Source: an uncultured Sphingomonadales bacterium
GTDB taxonomy: Bacteria; Pseudomonadota; Alphaproteobacteria; Sphingomonadales; Sphingomonadaceae
Assembly: GCA_903868655.1 (NCBI GenBank)
Contig: CAIPWG010000373.1
Span: 1-5,374, forward strand
Reading direction: 5' to 3'
DNA: 5,374 bases
The notes beneath the pieces were generated by a model. That model was given only the letters and a program-made list of their open reading frames with translations. It did not search any database and was not told the origin of the DNA. Shown here in pieces: positions 1 to 5,374 of the stretch (position 1 is its first letter; each line of letters begins with the position of its first letter). The translations under genes were made by a program, and so were the position numbers.

Positions 1-233
1 AGCGCAGGTACTACACCGGGGGTGTCTTCTTCTACGTGCTGATAATCGATATCGCTGGCTGACAAGAAAGTCTCGACCATGGCGGGAGAGGCGTCGTTCG
101 AACGGTTGTTGACGATGATCAGTCGAAAATCACGCGTATCCTGCGCGGCGATCGCTTCAAGCGTAGGCGTAATGTACGCAGCTTCGTTATAGTAGGGCAG
201 GACCAGCGTGATCCGCTTTGGCGATGACGTCAC
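1..233 (-). CDS. Family 2 glycosyltransferase (GT-A fold), N-terminal part, cut by window edge
   Basis: Only the first 77 residues lie in the window; the gene continues past position 1. They show the start of a GT2 nucleotide-sugar-binding domain. A first beta strand leads into ITLVLPYYNEAAYI (residues 8-21), the classic 'P-x-YNE' opening. A helix follows, then a second strand DFRLIIVNNRSND (35-47), which sits where GT2 enzymes carry the DDGSTD or DNxSxD nucleotide-binding motif. The first Asp of that motif is Asn42 here. Such enzymes transfer a sugar from an NDP- or polyprenyl-linked donor; the acceptor cannot be told. The start is GTG at 233: an in-frame TGA lies 9 bases upstream of it, a GAAAG ribosome site sits 6 bases before it, and the next in-frame ATG is codon 52. 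The 14-base gap to the response regulator stop suggests co-transcription. The family is fairly certain; the specific role is unknown. Confidence 0.82.
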   Translation of the reverse strand, partial: MTSSPKRITLVLPYYNEAAYITPTLEAIAAQDTRDFRLIIVNNRSNDASPAMVETFLSASDIDYQHVEEDTPGVVPA

Positions 234-247
234 TGTGCACTTTCAGG

Positions 248-919
248 TTACGGCCTGTCGAGCACGTAGCCGAGCGAACGCACCGTGCGCAAGGGATAGC
301 CTGCACCGACATCGCGCAGCGCGCGGCGCAACCGGCTGACCCAGGCATCCACCGTGCGTTCATCGATCGGCGCGCCTTGCTTGCCCAGTGCGGCAATCAG
401 CTGCGCGCGCGAAAAGACCTGACCCGGCTGTTCCATAAGATAGCGCAACAGACGCAATTCATTCGGCATCAAGGACAGGCAGGTGTCTTTCCAGCGCGCC
501 TGCAACGCCGACAAGTCGAGCGACAGATCACCCAGTTTGAGCGTGCGTGTGGGCAGATCGGTATCGCCCAGTTGCAACGACAGCACCCGGTCGAGCACGG
601 TTGAGCGATCAATCGGCCCGATCAGATAATCGTCGGCACCGGCGCGTAATGCACGACGTTTGGTCTCGGCCTCGTCATCTTCAAGAACCATTGTCACATG
701 AGCGGCTTCGGTCTGCGGATTGTGGCGCAAGCGACGGCATAGTTCCAAGCCCGACAAATCGGGCAGGACCCAATCGACGAACGCCCAGGGCTTGCCATCC
801 AGCAGCGGAAGCGGCGCATCGCCGAGCCACTTGTGAAACACAACACGCAAATCACCGTGGGCAAAACTGTCATTGCCACCGCTTAGCGGGCCGGTCACCA
901 GAATATCGATCTGCCGCAT
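248..919 (-). CDS. OmpR/PhoB-family response regulator with degenerate receiver domain
   Basis: Two-domain cytoplasmic transcription factor of 223 residues, a normal length for the family. Residues 1-115 form a receiver-like domain. The phospho-acceptor Asp49 is kept in VDWVLPDLSG, and GADDYLIGP (93-102) matches the beta5 region. The acidic pair after beta1 is Thr9-Gly10, the beta4 Thr/Ser is Leu79, and the beta5 Lys is Gly101. Residues about 124-222 form a typical winged helix: LSLMPNELRLLRYLM, then PGQVFSRAQLI, then RTVDAWVSRLRRAL (recognition helix), then the TVRSLGYVL wing. DNA binding is therefore expected, while control by phosphorylation is doubtful. No histidine kinase is nearby. I chose ATG 919 because AGGA lies 4 bases upstream and the receiver strand begins at once. 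ATG 970 would add 17 residues but has only a weak ribosome site. Downstream, the glycosyltransferase follows after 14 bases. The target genes are unknown; the gene itself and the divergent channel gene are candidates. Confidence 0.9.
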   Translation of the reverse strand: MRQIDILVTGPLSGGNDSFAHGDLRVVFHKWLGDAPLPLLDGKPWAFVDWVLPDLSGLELCRRLRHNPQTEAAHVTMVLEDDEAETKRRALRAGADDYLIGPIDRSTVLDRVLSLQLGDTDLPTRTLKLGDLSLDLSALQARWKDTCLSLMPNELRLLRYLMEQPGQVFSRAQLIAALGKQGAPIDERTVDAWVSRLRRALRDVGAGYPLRTVRSLGYVLDRP

Positions 920-981
920 TGGGTCCTGTCTCGTGATCGCGCGGAACGGGATACGCTCTGCATTGTCCATGTCGCCAAATT

Positions 982-1000
982 GTGACGACTGGATGACGAT
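982..1000 (-). promoter_or_regulatory. Candidate operator: 7+4+7 direct repeat upstream of the response regulator
   Basis: Read on the minus strand, TCGTCAT (999-993), four bases CCAG, then TCGTCAC (988-982). The two half-sites match at 6 of 7 bases and start 11 bases apart. That is the spacing of PhoB/OmpR-family binding sites (the E. coli pho box is CTGTCAT-N4-CTGTCAT). The element lies 63 bases upstream of the chosen regulator start, in the control region shared with the channel gene. A third, inverted copy with one mismatch, GTCGCCA at 971-977, makes a 19-base dyad with TGACGAC at 983-989. Both direct and inverted geometry are thus present. Binding by the adjacent regulator is inferred. 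Confidence 0.4.
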
Positions 1001-1018
1001 AGATCACTGCTTGCAATG

Positions 1019-1036
1019 AAAGCCTGCACAGGCTTT
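1019..1036. repeat. 18-base inverted repeat in the divergent intergenic region
   Basis: AAAGCCTG (1019-1026), a two-base spacer CA, then the exact complement CAGGCTTT (1029-1036). It lies 52 bases before the channel gene ATG. It could be an operator for a dimeric repressor, or a 5'-leader hairpin if transcription starts upstream of it. A terminator is unlikely, because neither flanking gene is read towards it and no T-tract follows. No good -35/-10 pair could be assigned around it. Confidence 0.45.
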
Positions 1037-1074
1037 GTTGGCGTCAATTCAGCCGAATAACGGCGGACACGGTT

Positions 1075-1083
1075 GGGGAGGAG
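1075..1083 (+). promoter_or_regulatory. Strong Shine-Dalgarno that decides the channel gene start
   Basis: GGGGAGGAG lies just before ATG 1088, with GGAGG spaced 6 bases from the start codon. An in-frame TTG at 1073 overlaps this site, so the TTG cannot be the start served by it. Confidence 0.8.
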
Positions 1084-1087
1084 TGCG

Positions 1088-1813
1088 ATGCACGGGCCGG
1101 TTTTTGGTGAATTTCTGGGCACGATGATGCTGTTGCTGTTTGGCAATGGCGTGGTGGCCAACGTTGTACTTGATCGCTCCAAGGGCAAAGACAGCGGTTG
1201 GATGGTGATCGCGACCGGTTGGGGCTTTGCGGTATTTTGCGGCATCGTCACCAGCCTCGGGGTCGGTGGCGTGGCTCATCTCAATCCCGCGGTGACGGTG
1301 GCGAGCGCAATTGTCTCGGGCAATTACAGCCAGGTCGTGCCGTTCATCGCTGCGCAACTGGCCGGCGCGTTGCTGTCTGGCGTGTTGGTGTGGCTGGTCT
1401 ATCTGCCGCATTGGCGCGGCAGCGATCCTGACAGCAAACTGGCGGTGTTTTGCACCCAGCCGGCCATCCGCGCTCCACTGCAAAACGCGCTGAGCGAAGT
1501 GATCGGCACGGTCGTGCTGATCGTGGTCGGCATGGCGCTGGCATCAAAGGGCTTTGCCACTGCGGGACTGGCGCCCGGGATGGGGCCATTTTTCTGGGGC
1601 ATTCTGGTCTGGGCGATCGGCCTCTCGCTAGGCGGCCAGACCGGCTATGCGATCAATCCAGCACGTGATCTGGGGCCGCGTATGGCCCATGCGCTGTTGC
1701 CGATCCCTGGCAAACGCGGATCAGACTGGGGCTATGCGTGGGTGCCCGTCCTCGCCCCGCTAACCGGAGCGGCCGTTGGTGCATTGATTGTCCGTGCGAC
1801 GGGGATCGCATAG
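1088..1813 (+). CDS. MIP-family channel, aquaglyceroporin (GlpF-like)
   Basis: Inner-membrane channel of 241 residues for passive passage of water and small polyols such as glycerol. There are six hydrophobic segments (about 5-27, 37-57, 81-107, 133-154, 167-185, 218-238) and the two pore half-helices, each with an intact NPA: HLNPAVT (64-70) and NPARDLGPR (190-198). By alignment to E. coli GlpF from memory, the selectivity filter is Trp45, Gly178, Tyr187, Arg193, against W-G-F-R in GlpF. Asp194 after the second NPAR is the glycerol-facilitator residue; water-specific AqpZ has Ser there. These features favour glycerol or polyol transport over a strict water channel. No glycerol kinase or glycerol-3-phosphate gene is next to it, so it looks monocistronic. 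It is convergent with atpC and divergent from the response regulator. Family certain; substrate inferred. Confidence 0.95.
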   Translation: MHGPVFGEFLGTMMLLLFGNGVVANVVLDRSKGKDSGWMVIATGWGFAVFCGIVTSLGVGGVAHLNPAVTVASAIVSGNYSQVVPFIAAQLAGALLSGVLVWLVYLPHWRGSDPDSKLAVFCTQPAIRAPLQNALSEVIGTVVLIVVGMALASKGFATAGLAPGMGPFFWGILVWAIGLSLGGQTGYAINPARDLGPRMAHALLPIPGKRGSDWGYAWVPVLAPLTGAAVGALIVRATGIA

Positions 1814-1864
1814 GCGCCCCGACATACGCCACTCTTGTTGCGAAAAGGGCTTCTCAAAACAACA

Positions 1865-1890
1865 AAGGGCGGCTCTTGCGGGCCGCCCTT
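1865..1890. terminator. Probable bidirectional rho-independent terminator between the channel gene and atpC
   Basis: A perfect 9-base stem, AAGGGCGGC (1865-1873) with GCCGCCCTT (1882-1890), closes an 8-base loop. It lies in the 101-base gap between two convergent genes. Read on the minus strand (atp operon) it is followed by TTTGTTGTTTTG, a good U-rich tail. Read on the plus strand it is followed by the weaker ATTGAATTTT. It is probably the main end of the atp transcript and also stops the channel gene. Confidence 0.85.
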
Positions 1891-1914
1891 ATTGAATTTT
1901 ACGGTATCGCCGGT

Positions 1915-2169
1915 TCAGCCGACGTGTTCGGCCAATACGGTCAGGCCCTTGGCACTGACTTCGGCGAAGCCGCCTTTTACCGTGAATTCCTCAGGGGTGG
2001 CGCCAGCCGTGCGCCAAACGCGGATCACGCCGTCCTTGACCGTTGCCGTGAACGGTGCGTGGCCTTCCAGCACGCCGAATTCGCCTTCGGTGCCCGGAAC
2101 GACAACCTGATAAACGTCTTCTGACAAAACCAGCCGGGCCGGTGTTACGAGTTCAAAAAGCAACGACAT
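1915..2169 (-). CDS. atpC: F1 ATP synthase epsilon subunit, short form without C-terminal helical domain
   Basis: The epsilon subunit joins the gamma shaft to the F0 c-ring and is part of the rotor of the proton-driven ATP synthase. The 84 residues cover the N-terminal beta-sandwich, including the family hallmark [18 protein letters not shown] (residues 22-39). The protein ends right after this fold. Most bacterial epsilon subunits are about 130-140 residues and carry a C-terminal two-helix domain that inhibits ATP hydrolysis; that domain is absent. This is not a frameshift: a natural stop is followed 25 bases later by the operon terminator. I chose ATG 2169, with GGGAA spaced 6 bases upstream; an in-frame TTG at 2175 would add two residues but lies too close to that site. 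It is the last gene of the atpA-G-D-C order, 50 bases after atpD. Confidence 0.95.
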   Translation of the reverse strand: MSLLFELVTPARLVLSEDVYQVVVPGTEGEFGVLEGHAPFTATVKDGVIRVWRTAGATPEEFTVKGGFAEVSAKGLTVLAEHVG

Positions 2170-2182
2170 GTTCAATTCCCGG

Positions 2183-2213
2183 TTGTGCCCGCCCCCGTTG
2201 AGGGGCGGGACAA
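2183..2213 (-). repeat. Strong hairpin in the atpD-atpC gap
   Basis: CCCGCCCC (2188-2195) and GGGGCGGG (2202-2209) form a perfect 8-base GC stem with a 6-base loop. TTGT (2183-2186) with ACAA (2210-2213) extends it, leaving one bulged base at 2187. In the mRNA it lies just after the atpD stop and just before the atpC ribosome site. No U-run follows, so it is a poor terminator. Roles in protecting the atpD 3' end from exonucleases or lowering atpC translation are inferred. Confidence 0.65.
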
Positions 2214-2219
2214 GACCTG

Positions 2220-3686
<1,467 letters not shown>

Positions 3687-3707
3687 TCAGATCGTCAGAG
3701 CGTTTTC

Positions 3708-3729
3708 GCGCCCAACATTTGGGTGACGC
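3708..3729 (-). repeat. Weak hairpin in the atpG-atpD gap
   Basis: CCCAA (3711-3715) and TTGGG (3719-3723) form a perfect 5-base stem with a 3-base loop. GCG (3708-3710) can also pair with CGC (3727-3729) across a bulge, the last base touching the atpG stop codon. It is much weaker than the hairpins in the other two atp gaps and may be chance. Confidence 0.3.
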
Positions 3730-4601
3730 TACAGCGCTTCCGCGCCAGCGATAATCTCGATCAATTCGGTGGTGATCGCGGCCTGGCGGCTGCGGTTGTA
3801 CTGGATGGTCAGCTTCTTGATCAGTTCGCCCGCGTTGCGCGTTGCGTTATCCATCGCGGTCATCGAGGCGCCTTGTTCGCTCGCCACGTTTTCCAACAGC
3901 GCGCCGAAGATCTGGTTTCGCATGTAGCGCGGCAACAATTCGGCGAGGATTGTTTCCTCGTCAGGCTCGTATTCCACCACAGCGCCATCGCTGATTGCCA
4001 CAGTGGGGGTCGGTACGGGCACGATCTGTTGCTCGGTTGGTTCCTGCACCAGCGCGCTTTTGAACTTGCCATAGAACAAGTGCGCGATGTCAAACTTTCC
4101 GGCGTCGTACAGGGCAAGAACTTCGGCAGCGATGGCTTCGGCTTCGGCATAACCCGGTTCACGCACGCCAGTGGTGTCGAACATGCCCAGCACAGCCTTC
4201 GGGTAATCACGCCGGATCGGCGCGCGACCCTTGCGACCCACCAGGTAGAACAGCACGGTCTTGCCCTGTTCGGTGAGTTCGCGCGCTTTCTGCTTCGCGG
4301 CCTTCACGATGTTGGCGTTGAACGCACCGCACAGCCCGCGATCGGAATTGGCGACAACCAGCAGGTGCACCTGATCCTTGCCGTTGCCGGCAAGCAGACG
4401 CGGCGAGCTCTCGCTCAGCGTTACACGGCTGGCGAGACTGCCGACCACGCTGGCCAGACGCAGAGCATAAGGTCGCGCGGCTTCGGCCGAGGCCTGCGCC
4501 TTGCGCAGTTTGGCTGCGGCGACCATCTGCTTGGCCTTAGTGATCTTCTGGGTCGATTTGACCGAGTTGATCCGACCTTTAAGTTCCTTGAGCGAGGCCA
4601 C
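3729..4601 (-). CDS. atpG: F1 ATP synthase gamma subunit
   Basis: The gamma subunit is the central shaft of F1; its coiled coil turns inside the alpha3-beta3 ring and couples proton flow to catalysis. The 290 residues match the usual bacterial length. The N-terminal helix of the coiled coil begins [20 protein letters not shown] (1-20) and runs on through [10 protein letters not shown] (27-36). The central Rossmann-like part carries [10 protein letters not shown] (86-95). The C-terminal helix carries the family signature [20 protein letters not shown] (240-259). The start is GTG at 4601: the codon directly before it is an in-frame TAA, and AGGGAG lies 7 bases upstream, so no longer form is possible. 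The stop is TAG at 3731-3729. It sits between atpA (74-base gap) and atpD (63-base gap), as expected for the F1 operon. Confidence 0.98.
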   Translation of the reverse strand: MASLKELKGRINSVKSTQKITKAKQMVAAAKLRKAQASAEAARPYALRLASVVGSLASRVTLSESSPRLLAGNGKDQVHLLVVANSDRGLCGAFNANIVKAAKQKARELTEQGKTVLFYLVGRKGRAPIRRDYPKAVLGMFDTTGVREPGYAEAEAIAAEVLALYDAGKFDIAHLFYGKFKSALVQEPTEQQIVPVPTPTVAISDGAVVEYEPDEETILAELLPRYMRNQIFGALLENVASEQGASMTAMDNATRNAGELIKKLTIQYNRSRQAAITTELIEIIAGAEAL

Positions 4602-4642
4602 TTATCGGCTCCCTGTAAAATCCGACATGCCATCCATGCCGT

Positions 4643-4668
4643 TGCCGGCCCCTTGCAAGGGGCCGGCA
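4643..4668. repeat. 26-base perfect palindrome in the atpA-atpG gap
   Basis: Arms TGCCGGCCCCTTG (4643-4655) and CAAGGGGCCGGCA (4656-4668) are exact reverse complements. As RNA this gives about 11 base pairs with a 4-base loop, very GC-rich. It begins 7 bases after the atpA stop codon in the transcript and ends 28 bases before the atpG ribosome site. No U-run follows. A processing or stabilising hairpin for atpA mRNA is the likeliest role. A DNA-binding palindrome cannot be excluded. Confidence 0.75.
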
Positions 4669-4675
4669 CGTGCGA

Positions 4676-5374
4676 TCAGGCAAACTGCTTGGCAAACGTA
4701 TCGAGCGCGGCCTTGACTTTGGCCTTGACCGCATCACCCAGATCCTTGGTGTTGCGGATCTCGGTCAACACGTCTTCATGGTTGGCGTGAAGGAAGCTCA
4801 GCAATTCGGCTTCGTATTCCACGACATCCTTGACCGGAACCGTGTCGAGATAACCGTTGGTACCGGCAAAGATCACCACGGTCTGTTCTTCGAACGAGAG
4901 CGGCGAAAACTGCGGTTGCTTGAGCAGTTCGGTCAGACGTGAACCGCGGTTGAGCAGCTTCTGCGTCGACGCATCCAGATCCGAACCGAATTGGGCAAAC
5001 GCCGCCATTTCGCGGTACTGCGCCAGTTCCAGTTTGATCGAACCCGAAACCTTCTTCATCGCCTTGGTCTGCGCGGCGGAGCCGACGCGGCTGACCGAAA
5101 GGCCGACGTTGATGGCCGGGCGGATCCCCTGGAAGAACAAGCCGGTTTCAAGGAAGATCTGGCCATCGGTGATCGAAATCACGTTGGTCGGAATGTAGGC
5201 CGAAACGTCGCCAGCCTGGGTTTCGATGATCGGCAACGCGGTCAACGAACCGGCGCCGTTGTCGTCATTCATCTTCGCCGCACGTTCAAGCAGACGGCTG
5301 TGCAGGTAGAACACGTCGCCGGGGTAGGCTTCGCGGCCCGGAGGACGACGCAGCAGCAACGACATCTGACGATA
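4676..5374 (-). CDS. atpA: F1 ATP synthase alpha subunit, C-terminal part, cut by window edge
   Basis: Non-catalytic nucleotide-binding subunit of the F1 hexamer, which supplies an arginine to the catalytic site on beta. The window holds the last 232 residues; the gene continues past 5374, and the family total is about 510. The visible part starts at [20 protein letters not shown], matching the late nucleotide-binding domain of E. coli alpha. It continues through [13 protein letters not shown] and [19 protein letters not shown], whose Arg (fragment residue 96) is the arginine finger (Arg373 in bovine numbering). The C-terminal helical domain follows and ends DTFAKQFA, then TGA at 4678-4676. 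The P-loop would lie outside the window. It is the first of the four atp genes seen here. The ATG at 5365 is internal (Met after YRQ), not a start. Confidence 0.98.
   Translation of the reverse strand, partial: YRQMSLLLRRPPGREAYPGDVFYLHSRLLERAAKMNDDNGAGSLTALPIIETQAGDVSAYIPTNVISITDGQIFLETGLFFQGIRPAINVGLSVSRVGSAAQTKAMKKVSGSIKLELAQYREMAAFAQFGSDLDASTQKLLNRGSRLTELLKQPQFSPLSFEEQTVVIFAGTNGYLDTVPVKDVVEYEAELLSFLHANHEDVLTEIRNTKDLGDAVKAKVKAALDTFAKQFA

Noticed and set aside
187..396. 69-codon minus-strand frame overlapping the regulator and glycosyltransferase starts
   Set aside because: It is out of frame with both genes and rich in Arg, Cys and Ala as expected of a shadow frame. The two real genes fully explain the region.
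218..604. 128-codon open frame on the plus strand
   Set aside because: It is antisense to the winged-helix region of the response regulator, with no recognisable protein family.
920..970. ATG 970 as start of the response regulator
   Set aside because: It is possible, but the ribosome site is weak and the extra 17 residues precede the first receiver strand. ATG 919 has AGGA upstream. Kept only as an alternative.
1073..1087. TTG start adding five residues to the channel protein
   Set aside because: This extension contains the GGGGAGGAG ribosome site that serves ATG 1088.
920..1087. Sigma-70 type -35/-10 promoters for the two divergent genes
   Set aside because: TTG-containing hexamers such as TTGCAA (1011-1016) and TTGGCG (1038-1043) have no plausible -10 partner at normal spacing, so no promoter could be assigned.
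2183..2213. atpD-atpC hairpin as a rho-independent terminator
   Set aside because: No U-rich tract follows it on the transcribed strand, and atpC downstream belongs to the same operon.
3723..4790. 355-codon open frame on the plus strand
   Set aside because: It runs antisense through all of atpG, the gap and the end of atpA. It shows no domain, and its composition mirrors the codons of the opposite strand.

Overview
The window carries seven protein-coding genes on GC-rich DNA, with no sign of mobile elements, RNA genes or CRISPR. It most likely comes from an alphaproteobacterium, probably of the sphingomonad (Sphingomonadales) group. The evidence is the F1 ATP synthase gene order atpA-atpG-atpD-atpC with no F0 genes among them, the very short 84-residue epsilon subunit, and the general look of the beta and gamma proteins. 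The lineage is an inference from remembered family features, since no search could be run.

Layout from left to right. Positions 1-233 (minus) hold the start of a family 2 glycosyltransferase that runs off the left edge. Only 14 bases upstream of it, 248-919 (minus) encodes an OmpR/PhoB-type response regulator. Its DNA-binding domain is intact, but its receiver keeps the phospho-acceptor Asp and has lost the other phosphorylation-site residues. A divergent control region (920-1087) follows. It holds a 7+4+7 direct repeat like a PhoB-family operator and a separate 18-base dyad. Positions 1088-1813 (plus) encode a MIP-family channel with a glycerol-type selectivity filter. A hairpin at 1865-1890 lies between the convergent channel gene and atpC and probably terminates both units.

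The right two thirds is the F1 sector of the ATP synthase, transcribed right to left: atpA (C-terminal 232 residues, cut by the window edge), atpG, atpD and atpC. These encode the alpha, gamma, beta and epsilon subunits of the membrane-peripheral catalytic head. Alpha and beta form the hexamer, gamma is the rotor shaft, and epsilon sits at its foot. All visible catalytic motifs are intact. Each gap between genes (74, 63 and 50 bases) contains an inverted repeat. Those in the atpA-atpG and atpD-atpC gaps are strong, perfect-armed hairpins without a U-tract, which suggests tuning of mRNA stability or translation rather than termination.

Most of the window is ordinary housekeeping sequence. The parts most worth a second look are the degenerate-receiver regulator with its candidate operator, and the paired intercistronic hairpins. 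I see no convincing evidence for an undescribed multi-gene system.
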